This document shows positions 1 through 5,027 of a stretch of 6,275 nt of DNA, in pieces. The DNA is from Vulcanimicrobiota bacterium (GTDB lineage Bacteria; Vulcanimicrobiota; Vulcanimicrobiia; Vulcanimicrobiales; Vulcanimicrobiaceae): positions 1 through 6,275 of the forward strand of contig JASHPC010000295.1 of the NCBI GenBank assembly GCA_030038335.1, given 5' to 3'. A program made the position numbers and the translations under genes. The first letter of the stretch is position 1, and the number at the start of each line of letters is the position of its first letter. The notes beneath the pieces were generated by a model. It had not been told where the DNA came from. It made no database searches and saw only the letters and a list, made by a program, of their open reading frames with translations.

Positions 1-136
1 TCTGCCATTGCTGTTCGTTGACGTTGGGCAGCTGCACGTGGATCATGAAGATGAACCACGCGAACGCGAAGAGCACGTAGCCAACGCGTTTGCGAATCTC
101 CGGGACGAGCAGCGCGGCTCGTAGATTGTTGAGCAA
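1..136 (-). CDS. secY: Protein translocase subunit SecY, N-terminal fragment (3' end outside window)
   Basis: SecY is the channel-forming membrane subunit of the Sec translocon, which exports unfolded proteins and inserts membrane proteins. Only the first 45 codons are here. They begin LLNNLRAALLVPEIRKR, matching the amphipathic SecY start with its conserved VPE(L/I)R motif. A hydrophobic stretch follows at about residues 19-33 (first membrane segment), then HVQLPNVN, the counterpart of the usual HIPVPGVD loop. I chose the TTG at 134-136 because it lines up with the family N-terminus and has GAGG six bases upstream; no ATG or GTG fits in this frame. The gene follows rplO by 8 nt, the standard place for secY at the end of the spc operon. 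The frame is open to the window edge. Identity is firm from motif plus context; the start codon is slightly less certain. Confidence 0.93.
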   Translation of the reverse strand, partial: MLNNLRAALLVPEIRKRVGYVLFAFAWFIFMIHVQLPNVNEQQWQ

Positions 137-140
137 GCGG

Positions 141-146
141 TTCCTC
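141..146 (-). promoter_or_regulatory. Ribosome binding site of secY
   Basis: On the minus strand GAGGAA overlaps the TGA stop of rplO (145-147), and its GAGG core lies 6 nt before the secY TTG. It supports the non-ATG start and implies that ribosomes finishing rplO can restart on secY (inference). Confidence 0.7.
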
Positions 147-786
147 AGGCCTCGGCTTCGAGTTGTGCCCCGGCAGCTTCGAGCGCCTCGCGCGCACGTT
201 GCGAGAACGCAACGTCGCGAAAACGCAATCCTTGCGGTAGCGTCTTGCTCTTCGCCACGCCGCCGAGCACTTTAACGCCGTCGAGCGTCTTGCGCAGAAC
301 TCCGCGCTCGCGCAAGGATTCCGGAGAGACTTCCACGCTCGGATCCCAATCCGCAAGTTGACGCAGGTTCAGCACGGCGTAGCGCGACCGAAAATGTCCG
401 ATGTCGCGAGCTTTTTGTGAGTACCCACGCCGGTGTGGAAGGCGTCGCGCCCACGGTGTCTGACCGCCCTCGAACGTTCGCCCCTTTCCGCCGCCCGAGC
501 GAACGGTCTGACCCTTTCCGCCTTCGCCGCCGGTCTTCACCATCCCAGAACCGTGTCCGCGGCCGATACGCTGACGCTTCGGCCAGCTTCCTTTCGCAGG
601 CTTGAGCGAGCCGAACTTCAAGGTGCCGCGGCCGGGTGCGAGTCCCGCATGCGGCGCGCTCGCGCGCTCGGCTACGGGTTCTGCGTGCGCCCGCGGCTTC
701 GCGACGCGCGACTTCGTTGCCGAGGCCTTCTTCATGCCCGTAGCGGGACGTCCGGAGGACTTCTTTGCTTTCTTCTTCTCTGCCAT
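145..786 (-). CDS. rplO: 50S ribosomal protein L15 with long N-terminal extension
   Basis: L15 is a 23S rRNA-binding protein of the large subunit and helps late 50S assembly. From the ATG at 784-786 it has 213 residues, against roughly 145-150 for most bacterial L15. The family part starts near residue 56 (LKFGSLKPAKGS). It continues with the glycine-rich rRNA-binding stretch around residues 73-93 (RIGRGHGSG...GGEGGKGQ), then FEGGQTPWARRLP, and ends with the globular domain (GLRFRDVAF, AREALEAAGAQLE). Residues 1-55 are Lys/Ala/Arg-rich, look disordered and match no family I know. The start is doubtful. The chosen ATG lies 19 nt after the rpsE stop but has no clear Shine-Dalgarno sequence. An in-frame ATG at 733-735 and a TTG at 619-621 exist too; the TTG matches the usual L15 N-terminus but also lacks a ribosome binding site. 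The neighbouring rpmD is absent. Confidence 0.95.
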   Translation of the reverse strand: MAEKKKAKKSSGRPATGMKKASATKSRVAKPRAHAEPVAERASAPHAGLAPGRGTLKFGSLKPAKGSWPKRQRIGRGHGSGMVKTGGEGGKGQTVRSGGGKGRTFEGGQTPWARRLPHRRGYSQKARDIGHFRSRYAVLNLRQLADWDPSVEVSPESLRERGVLRKTLDGVKVLGGVAKSKTLPQGLRFRDVAFSQRAREALEAAGAQLEAEA

Positions 787-805
787 GATGTTGATGCCGA
801 TTGCG

Positions 806-1321
806 TTATGCCGCGAAGATGTCTTTTGCTGTCTTGCCACGCAGTGCAGCGACGCCGTCCGCGGTCTTAAGCGAAGCGAGCGCCTCGACCGTCGCGAGGA
901 CGACGTTCACGGGGTTGTTGCTGCCTAGCGACTTCGTCAGGATATCGTGAATGCCGGCGAGTTCGAGCACCGCGCGCATGGAGCCGCCGGCGATCACGCC
1001 CGTTCCCGGAGCAGCCGGCTTCAGAACGACGCGTGCCGCGCCGGATTGATGCGTCACGGCGTGCGGTATCGTTTTCTCGACCATCGGAACCGTAACGAGC
1101 TTCCTACGGGCGCGTTCGACGCCTTTGCGAATTGCTTCGGGAACTTCACCGGCCTTGCCGATGGCGAAGCCGACGCGGCCGTTGCGATCGCCGACGACGA
1201 CGAGAGCGCTGAAGCTAAAACGCTTGCCGCCCTTGACGACCTTGGCAACTCTGTTGACACGTACGACCGTCTCTTCGAATCCGCTGCCGTCGCGGTCGCG
1301 ACCGCCTCCACGATATTGCAC
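806..1321 (-). CDS. rpsE: 30S ribosomal protein S5
   Basis: S5 sits on the solvent side of the 30S near the mRNA entry channel and contributes to decoding accuracy and helicase activity. The 171-residue product has both family domains. The N-terminal double-stranded-RNA-binding-like domain runs from about residue 17 (ETVVRVNRVAKVVKGGKRFSF, then GDRNGRVGFAIGKAGEVPEAI). The C-terminal domain carries the motifs PGTGVIAGG, RAVLELAGI and SLGSNNPVNVV. The start is a GTG at 1319-1321 that directly abuts the TAG stop of rplR with no spacer; GGAG lies 6 nt upstream inside rplR. The loop region around KGGKRF, where spectinomycin-resistance changes map in other bacteria, looks ordinary. The gene normally next downstream, rpmD, is missing. 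Confidence 0.98.
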   Translation of the reverse strand: MQYRGGGRDRDGSGFEETVVRVNRVAKVVKGGKRFSFSALVVVGDRNGRVGFAIGKAGEVPEAIRKGVERARRKLVTVPMVEKTIPHAVTHQSGAARVVLKPAAPGTGVIAGGSMRAVLELAGIHDILTKSLGSNNPVNVVLATVEALASLKTADGVAALRGKTAKDIFAA

Positions 1322-1681
1322 CTAAAACTCCAATCCAGCTTCACGAGCCGCATCGGCAAGTGCGCGAATGCGTCCGTGATACTTGTATCCCGCGCGATCG
1401 AAGACGACGCTCGTAACCCCGGCGGCCTTCGCTTTGGCGGCGATTGCGCTGCCTACCGCTTTTGCGGCGTCGACGTTCGTGTGCGACGGCCGCGCGGCGA
1501 GCGTCTTCTCTCGCGTCGACGCAGCGGCAAGCGTGTGACCTTTGCTGTCGTCGACGACCGCCGCGTAGATGTGGTGGAGCGTCCGCCGAACGACGAGACG
1601 GGGGCGCTCCGCCGTCCCCGCAATCCGTTGGCGCAACCGCTCGTGACGCGATCGCCGCGCGACGTTCTTCGAACGCATCAT
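1322..1681 (-). CDS. rplR: 50S ribosomal protein L18
   Basis: L18 binds 5S rRNA together with L5 and helps place it in the central protuberance of the 50S. The product has 119 residues, close to the family norm. It shows the basic N-terminus (RSKNVARRSRHERLRQRI), the beta-sheet core (RPRLVVRRTLHHIYAAVVDD), the VGSAIAAKAKAAGV helix, and the family-typical C-terminus FDRAGYKYHGRIRALADAAREAGLEF, which is near-diagnostic. The start is one of two adjacent ATG codons: the first (1679-1681) overlaps the rplF stop as ATGA, the second (1676-1678) overlaps it by one base. Either way initiation is probably coupled to rplF termination. An AGGCAGG stretch upstream can act as a weak ribosome binding site. 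Confidence 0.97.
   Translation of the reverse strand: MMRSKNVARRSRHERLRQRIAGTAERPRLVVRRTLHHIYAAVVDDSKGHTLAAASTREKTLAARPSHTNVDAAKAVGSAIAAKAKAAGVTSVVFDRAGYKYHGRIRALADAAREAGLEF
1328..1331 (-). promoter_or_regulatory. Ribosome binding site of rpsE
   Basis: GGAG on the minus strand lies inside the last codons of rplR, 6 nt before the rpsE GTG, with the rplR TAG filling the end of the spacer. It supports the GTG start, which has no other obvious in-frame rival nearby. Confidence 0.7.
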
Positions 1682-2229
1682 TTCTTGCCTGCCTTCGCAG
1701 CCTTGCCAAGCTTCCTTCGAACGCGCTCGCCTTCGTAGCGAATGCCTTTTCCCTTGTAAGGCTCCGGCGTGCGCAGCGCGCGAATCTCGGCTGCGACTTG
1801 ACCGACTGCCTGTTTGTCAGTGCCGTCGACGTGAATGCGGTTCTGCCCCTCGACCGTGATCGCGATGCCTTTCGGCGGCGCGAACACGATTGGATGTGAG
1901 TATCCCAGCGTCAGGTTAAGCCGCTCGCCCGACTTCGCGGCGCGGTATCCAACCCCGTGCAGCTCGAGGCTCTTGCGAAAACCTTTACTCACGCCTTCGA
2001 TCATGTTCGCAATGAGCGTTCGCGTGAGACCGTGCGCGGCACGATGCGTGCGCGCGTTCCCTTTCCGCTCGACCACGACGTTCGCGCCATCGACGCTTAC
2101 GGTAACGACGTTTGAGAGCACGCGTTGCCGCAACTCGCCCTTCGGCCCCTTGACGTGCACTTCGCCGTCGGCGACGCTCACGTTGACGCCGTTTGGAACG
2201 GTGACCGGCATTTTCCCAATCCGTGACAT
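1678..2229 (-). CDS. rplF: 50S ribosomal protein L6
   Basis: L6 binds helix 97 of 23S rRNA near the factor-binding site (sarcin-ricin loop and stalk base) and is needed for late 50S maturation. The 183-residue protein starts MSRIGKMPVTVPNGVNV, the family N-terminus. It has the two duplicated L6 domains (about residues 10-82 and 90-165), joined by a segment with RTLIANMIEGVSKGFRKSLE and then GVGYRA. It ends with the signature PEPYKGKGIRYEGE followed by a basic tail (VRRKLGKAAKAGKK). The ATG at 2227-2229 follows the rpsH stop after 13 nt, with a purine run (AGAGAGAG) as a moderate ribosome binding site. Length and motifs are ordinary for the family. Confidence 0.98.
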   Translation of the reverse strand: MSRIGKMPVTVPNGVNVSVADGEVHVKGPKGELRQRVLSNVVTVSVDGANVVVERKGNARTHRAAHGLTRTLIANMIEGVSKGFRKSLELHGVGYRAAKSGERLNLTLGYSHPIVFAPPKGIAITVEGQNRIHVDGTDKQAVGQVAAEIRALRTPEPYKGKGIRYEGERVRRKLGKAAKAGKK

Positions 2230-2242
2230 CAGACTCTCTCTA

Positions 2243-2641
2243 TTACCACACGTACGCCAGGACTTCGCCGCCGACGCCGAGCTTGCGAGCGCGCTTGCCC
2301 GACATGATGCCTTGCGGCGTCGAGATAATTACGAGCCCGAGTCCGCCGAGCACGCGCGGAATCGACGTCTTCGGCGTGTAGACGCGCAGACCGGGGCGCG
2401 AGATACGCCGCAACCCGGTAATGACTTTCTCTTTCTCCGGGCCGTAGCGCAACTGGATTCGCAGCGTTCCCTGTGGTCCTTCGCTTACGCGCTCGAAGCC
2501 ATCGATGAACCCCTCTTCTTTGAGAATTTCCGCGATCGCGCGCTTGACGCGCGATGCGGGCACGTCGACGGTGCTGTGGCTGGCGGTGTTCGCGTTGCGA
2601 ATCCGCGTCAGCATATCGGCAATGGGATCGGTTACGGCCAC
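2243..2641 (-). CDS. rpsH: 30S ribosomal protein S8
   Basis: S8 binds helix 21 of 16S rRNA and is central to folding of the 30S platform; in Escherichia coli it also represses the spc operon by binding mRNA near the start of rplE. The 132-residue product begins MAVTDPIADMLTRIRNAN, the family start. It has the alpha/beta N-domain (VKRAIAEILKEEGFI) and the C-terminal signature of the rRNA-binding site, STPQGIMSGKRARKLG then GGEVLAYVW at the very end. The start codon is GTG (2639-2641), supported by a strong GGAGGAG just upstream. It lies 16 nt after the S14 stop. I did not recognise an S8-binding mRNA mimic near rplE, though I could not fold the RNA. Confidence 0.98.
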   Translation of the reverse strand: MAVTDPIADMLTRIRNANTASHSTVDVPASRVKRAIAEILKEEGFIDGFERVSEGPQGTLRIQLRYGPEKEKVITGLRRISRPGLRVYTPKTSIPRVLGGLGLVIISTPQGIMSGKRARKLGVGGEVLAYVW

Positions 2642-2645
2642 GACG

Positions 2646-2652
2646 CTCCTCC
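2646..2652 (-). promoter_or_regulatory. Ribosome binding site of rpsH
   Basis: GGAGGAG lies 4-6 nt before the rpsH GTG, in the short gap after the S14 gene. It is one of the strongest Shine-Dalgarno matches in the window and settles the GTG as the start. Confidence 0.8.
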
Positions 2653-2657
2653 GCTCC

Positions 2658-2843
2658 TCACCACGATGCCTTCGTCACGCCGGGAACGACGCCGGCGTGT
2701 GCGCCCTCGCGAAAACAAATGCGACACATACCGAAGCGGCGCAGGAAGCCCCGCGGACGTCCACAGACTCTGCATCGGTGATGTTTGCGCACGGCGAACT
2801 TCGGCGTCCGTTGCGACTTGACGATCATACTCGTTTTTGCCAA
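2658..2843 (-). CDS. rpsZ: 30S ribosomal protein S14, zinc-binding type
   Basis: S14 is a small 16S rRNA-binding protein in the 30S head. At 61 residues this is the short zinc type (often written rpsZ or rpsN1), not the long zinc-free form of about 100 residues. Four cysteines in two pairs (C24/C27 and C40/C43, CRVCGRP...GMCRIC) form the zinc site. The C-terminus CFREGAHAGVVPGVTKASW is the family signature. The start is TTG (2841-2843), giving MAKTSMIVK in line with the usual MAKKALIEK; the internal ATG five codons later would clip the conserved N-terminus. GAGAGGG lies 8 nt upstream. It sits between rplE and rpsH as in many Gram-positive and deep-branching bacteria. Whether a zinc-free paralogue exists elsewhere cannot be seen here. 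Confidence 0.97.
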   Translation of the reverse strand: MAKTSMIVKSQRTPKFAVRKHHRCRVCGRPRGFLRRFGMCRICFREGAHAGVVPGVTKASW

Positions 2844-2848
2844 CGCTG

Positions 2849-3406
2849 TTACCCTCTCGCCCGCTGCGTTTGCAGCGGCAATCCCATGGCGACGAGAAAC
2901 TCCGACGCCTCTTCGTCGGTCCTCGCCGTCGTAACGATGGTGATGTCCATTCCTCGCGCTTTGTCGACCTTGTCGTAGTTGATCTCCGGAAAGACCAACT
3001 GCTCGCGAAGACCTAAATTGTAGTTCCCCCGGCCGTCGAACGACTTTTGCGGAAGCCCCCGAAAGTCTCGAATGCGCGGCAGAACGATATTGAAGAGCTT
3101 GTCCAGGAAAACGTACATCCGATCGCCGCGCAAGGTCACCTTCGCCGCAATGTTCACGCCTTGACGCAGCTTGAACGCGGCGATCGACTTCTTTGCCTTG
3201 GCGACGACGGGCTTCTGGCCCGTGATAGCCGTCAACTCGGCGACCGCGGCGTCGAGCGCCTTCGGATTGACGATCGCTTCGCCAACGCTCATGTTTACGA
3301 CGACTTTCTCGAGCTTCGGGATCTCGTTGACGTTGCCGTATCCAAAACGCTCCCGCAGCTGCTCGCGCACCTGCTCCCGATAGCGTTCCCGTAAACGCGA
3401 CGCCAC
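2849..3406 (-). CDS. rplE: 50S ribosomal protein L5
   Basis: L5 binds 5S rRNA in the central protuberance and contacts the P-site tRNA. From the GTG at 3404-3406 the protein has 185 residues (family about 179). It opens with MASRLRERYREQVREQL, then the signature IPKLEKVVVNMSVGEA, TGQKPVVAKAKKSIAAFKLR, the rRNA/tRNA-contact loop region (VTLRGDRMYVFLDKL, PRIRDFRGL, FDGRGNYNLGLREQLVFPEI) and MDITIVTTARTDEEA near the end. The frame stays open far upstream into rplX, but that part has no L5 similarity. The GTG lies one base after the rplX TAG with GGGAG 6 nt upstream, so the start is well supported. N-terminal residues up to about 17 are unusually charged, with alternating Arg and Glu. Confidence 0.97.
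   Translation of the reverse strand: MASRLRERYREQVREQLRERFGYGNVNEIPKLEKVVVNMSVGEAIVNPKALDAAVAELTAITGQKPVVAKAKKSIAAFKLRQGVNIAAKVTLRGDRMYVFLDKLFNIVLPRIRDFRGLPQKSFDGRGNYNLGLREQLVFPEINYDKVDKARGMDITIVTTARTDEEASEFLVAMGLPLQTQRARG
2852..2858 (-). promoter_or_regulatory. Ribosome binding site of the S14 gene
   Basis: GAGAGGG overlaps the last two sense codons of rplE and stands 8 nt before the TTG start of S14. It supports the TTG over the internal ATG at 2826-2828. Confidence 0.65.
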
Positions 3407-3407
3407 G

Positions 3408-3764
3408 CTATGCTCCCTTCGCCGACTCGCGAGCCGGCTCACCGCAGCGGGCGCAGATCCGCGCGCGACGATGCTCTTTCGTCTCACCGTGCCGAAGTCG
3501 CGTCGGCGCGTTGCACGCTTCGCAGACGTACTGCAGCGCCGAGATCGGAAGCGGCGCCTCCTTCTCGACGATGCCGCCGGTGCGCGACGCGCCACCCATG
3601 TTCGACTGTTGCGCGCGCGATTTCGTGTGCCGCTTGACGACGTTCACGCCTTCGACGGTCGCTTGCCACGTGCCGGGGAAGACGGCTTTCACCGTGCCGC
3701 GCTTTCCTTTCTCTTTGCCGCGGCGGACGACGACCGTGTCTCCTTTGAGAATCTGCAGCTTCAT
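3408..3764 (-). CDS. rplX: 50S ribosomal protein L24 with C-terminal zinc-ribbon motif
   Basis: L24 is an early 50S assembly initiator that binds domain I of 23S rRNA near the tunnel exit. The 118-residue product starts with a KOW motif (about residues 7-26, KGDTVVVRRGKEKGKRGTV). The L24 core follows: VEGVNVVKRHTK, then GGIVEKEAPLPISALQYV. The C-terminus has two cysteine pairs, C81/C84 (CEAC) and C104/C107 (CARC), spaced like a zinc ribbon; this tail is known from a subset of bacterial L24 proteins and absent from the Escherichia coli form. The last residues are short and polar. ATG (3762-3764) overlaps the rplN stop as ATGA, with GGAGGTG just upstream. Zinc binding is inferred from spacing, not shown. 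Confidence 0.97.
   Translation of the reverse strand: MKLQILKGDTVVVRRGKEKGKRGTVKAVFPGTWQATVEGVNVVKRHTKSRAQQSNMGGASRTGGIVEKEAPLPISALQYVCEACNAPTRLRHGETKEHRRARICARCGEPARESAKGA
3413..3417 (-). promoter_or_regulatory. Ribosome binding site of rplE
   Basis: GGGAG sits in the last codons of rplX, 6 nt before the rplE GTG. It decides the start inside an open frame that otherwise runs about 190 bases further upstream. Confidence 0.75.
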
Positions 3765-4138
3765 AGCACCTCCGGCGCCAGCGAGGCGATCTTCAGGAAT
3801 CCGCGATCGCGAAGCTCACGCATGACTGGACCGAAGACGCGTGTCCCGCGTGGATCGAGATTCTCTTTCTCGCCTTTGATGATCACGCAGGCGTTGTCGT
3901 CACAGCGAACGACGGAGCCATCGGTGCGGCGAATCGGCGCCGTCGTGCGGACGACGACCGCCTTTACGACTTGACCCTTCTTCACGGCAGCGCCCGGAAT
4001 CGCGGCCTTCACCGTCCCCACGACCACGTCGCCGACGTGCGCGTACTGATGACGGCCACCGCCCTGAATGTGAATCACGAGGATCTCGCGCGCGCCCGAG
4101 TTGTCTGCAACCTTGAGCCGCGTTTCGTGCTGAATCAC
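3761..4138 (-). CDS. rplN: 50S ribosomal protein L14
   Basis: L14 is a highly conserved 50S interface protein that forms the bridge to helix 44 of 16S rRNA and is the docking site of the silencing factor RsfS. The product is 125 residues, starting MIQHETRLKVADNSGAREI, the family start. Further motifs are the KKGQVVKAVVVRT segment, RRTDGSVVRCDDNACVII, and the ending PRGTRVFGPVMRELRD...KIASLAPEVL. It is about three residues longer than usual because of extra residues in GEKENLDPRG before the PRGTR motif. The start is GTG (4136-4138), overlapping the rpsQ stop as GTGA; the open frame extends upstream but that part lacks similarity. GGAG lies about 10 nt upstream, a little far. In Escherichia coli this gene opens the spc operon; here it is fused to the S10 part. 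Confidence 0.98.
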   Translation of the reverse strand: MIQHETRLKVADNSGAREILVIHIQGGGRHQYAHVGDVVVGTVKAAIPGAAVKKGQVVKAVVVRTTAPIRRTDGSVVRCDDNACVIIKGEKENLDPRGTRVFGPVMRELRDRGFLKIASLAPEVL

Positions 4139-4404
4139 TTCGCTCGCTCCACGACCTCGACGAGCCGCCAGCGCTTCTCGCGCGAGAGCGGCCGGCACTC
4201 GGTGATGCGAACGACGTCGCCCGTATGCGCCTCGTTCCGTTCGTCGTGCGCCTTGAAACGAGCGGACTTCCGCACGATCTTACCGTACGTGCCGTGCGGC
4301 ACGCGTGTCTCGGCGATCACGACGATCGTCTTGTCCATTTTGTCGGACGCAACGCGTCCAATCTTGACGCGTCGGCGTCCGCGCTGCGGCTTAGGCTGCT
4401 CCAT
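4135..4404 (-). CDS. rpsQ: 30S ribosomal protein S17
   Basis: S17 is an early-binding 16S rRNA protein of OB-fold type in the 30S body. The 89-residue product has a basic N-terminus (EQPKPQRGRRRVKIG), then the conserved core GRVASDKMDKTIVV, the KIVRKSARFKAHDE motif, and GDVVRITECRPLSREKRWRLVEVV, the family C-terminus. The ATG at 4402-4404 lies inside the end of rpmC, giving a 14-nt overlap, the longest in the window. GGAG stands close upstream (4 nt). Upstream in-frame sequence has no S17 similarity. The stop overlaps the rplN GTG start. Length and motifs are normal. Confidence 0.98.
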   Translation of the reverse strand: MEQPKPQRGRRRVKIGRVASDKMDKTIVVIAETRVPHGTYGKIVRKSARFKAHDERNEAHTGDVVRITECRPLSREKRWRLVEVVERAK

Positions 4405-4609
4405 CGCGCTCCGTAATCTTCTTCTCTGAAATGACCGTTTGAATTTGAGCGTAGGAACGCCGCATCTCACGCACCTTGGAAAAGTCGGTGAGATGCCCCG
4501 TTCGCAGAGCGAAGCGCAAGTTGAATAACTCGGACTTCATCTCTTTGGCTTTTTGCTCGAGCTCCGGCACGGTCAACGCGCGCAGCTCTCCAAGCGCGTT
4601 TCTCTTCAC
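4391..4609 (-). CDS. rpmC: 50S ribosomal protein L29
   Basis: L29 is a small two-helix protein beside the peptide exit tunnel, next to L23, where trigger factor and the signal recognition particle dock. The product has 72 residues, within the family range. It shows the helix-forming pattern with the signature KSELFNLRFALRTGHL in the middle and VREMRRSYAQIQTVISEK in helix two. The start is GTG (4607-4609), overlapping the rplP stop as GTGA, with a strong GAGGAGG 7 nt upstream. The C-terminal residues ITERDGAA run past the family core and overlap the rpsQ start. Confidence 0.97.
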   Translation of the reverse strand: MKRNALGELRALTVPELEQKAKEMKSELFNLRFALRTGHLTDFSKVREMRRSYAQIQTVISEKKITERDGAA

Positions 4610-5025
4610 GTCCGCGCCTCCTCACGACTGATGATTTTCGTCCCGATCGGCAGCTTCGAAGCTGCGCGCTGCAACGCTTCGCGCGCGGTGACGGGCTCCA
4701 CGCCCGCAAGTTCGAAGAGCACGCGCCCCGGACGCACGACGGCAACCCAGAACTCGGGATTCCCCTTTCCGGAACCCATGCGCACCTCGGCGGGCTTCTT
4801 GCTCACGGGTTTGTCCGGAAATACTTTAATCCAGACCTTGCCGCCGCGTTTGATGTGACGCGTCATCGCAATACGCGCCGCTTCGATTTGGCGATTCGTC
4901 ATCCAGCACGGCTCCATGGCTTGCAATCCGTACTCGCCGAACGTCAGCGTGCTGCCGCGCGTCGCGGCGCCGCGCATGCGGCCGCGCTGAGACTTGCGCC
5001 ACTTGACTCTTTTGGGCGTCAACAT
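4606..5025 (-). CDS. rplP: 50S ribosomal protein L16
   Basis: L16 binds near the A-site and elbow of tRNA in the 50S and is among the last proteins added during assembly. The 139-residue product starts MLTPKRVKWRKSQRGRMRG, the family signature. It then has FGEYGLQAMEPCWMTNRQIEAARIAMTR, the KVWIKVFPDKPVSKKP segment, and GSGKGNPEFWVAVVRPGRVLFEL, and ends with AREALQRAASKLPIGTKII. All expected blocks are present at normal length. ATG (5023-5025) follows the rpsC stop by 2 nt; GGAGG is 13 nt upstream and a nearer GCGAG may help. The arginine in the RMGSGKGNP loop corresponds to the residue hydroxylated by YcfD in Escherichia coli; whether it is modified here is unknown. Confidence 0.98.
   Translation of the reverse strand: MLTPKRVKWRKSQRGRMRGAATRGSTLTFGEYGLQAMEPCWMTNRQIEAARIAMTRHIKRGGKVWIKVFPDKPVSKKPAEVRMGSGKGNPEFWVAVVRPGRVLFELAGVEPVTAREALQRAASKLPIGTKIISREEART
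4617..4623 (-). promoter_or_regulatory. Ribosome binding site of rpmC
   Basis: GAGGAGG lies within the end of rplP, 7 nt before the rpmC GTG. It supports the GTG start, which overlaps the rplP TGA by four bases. Confidence 0.8.
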
Positions 5026-5027
5026 CG

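Noticed and set aside
622..805. Hidden rpmD in another frame under the L15 extension
   Set aside because: One alternative minus-strand frame hits a stop early, and the other reads as a charged low-complexity peptide with none of the L30 pattern.
947..1738. Plus-strand open frame (263 codons) across S5 and L18
   Set aside because: Shadow of rpsE and rplR on the opposite strand; its composition reflects the codon structure of those genes.
1835..2821. Long plus-strand open frame (328 codons) across S14, S8 and L6
   Set aside because: It is antisense to three certain r-protein genes, has no recognisable domain, and long antisense frames are expected in GC-rich coding DNA.
3407..3595. Upstream extension of the L5 frame, 63 extra codons
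   Set aside because: It lies wholly inside rplX, is Arg/Ser-rich shadow sequence, and the GTG at 3406 has a good ribosome binding site and the family N-terminus.
4139..4198. Upstream extension of the L14 frame, 20 extra codons
   Set aside because: It overlaps rpsQ and lacks L14 similarity; the GTG at 4138 gives the canonical MIQHETRLKVADNSG start.
4405..4470. Upstream extension of the S17 frame, 22 extra codons
   Set aside because: It overlaps rpmC and has no S17 similarity; the ATG at 4404 gives normal family length.
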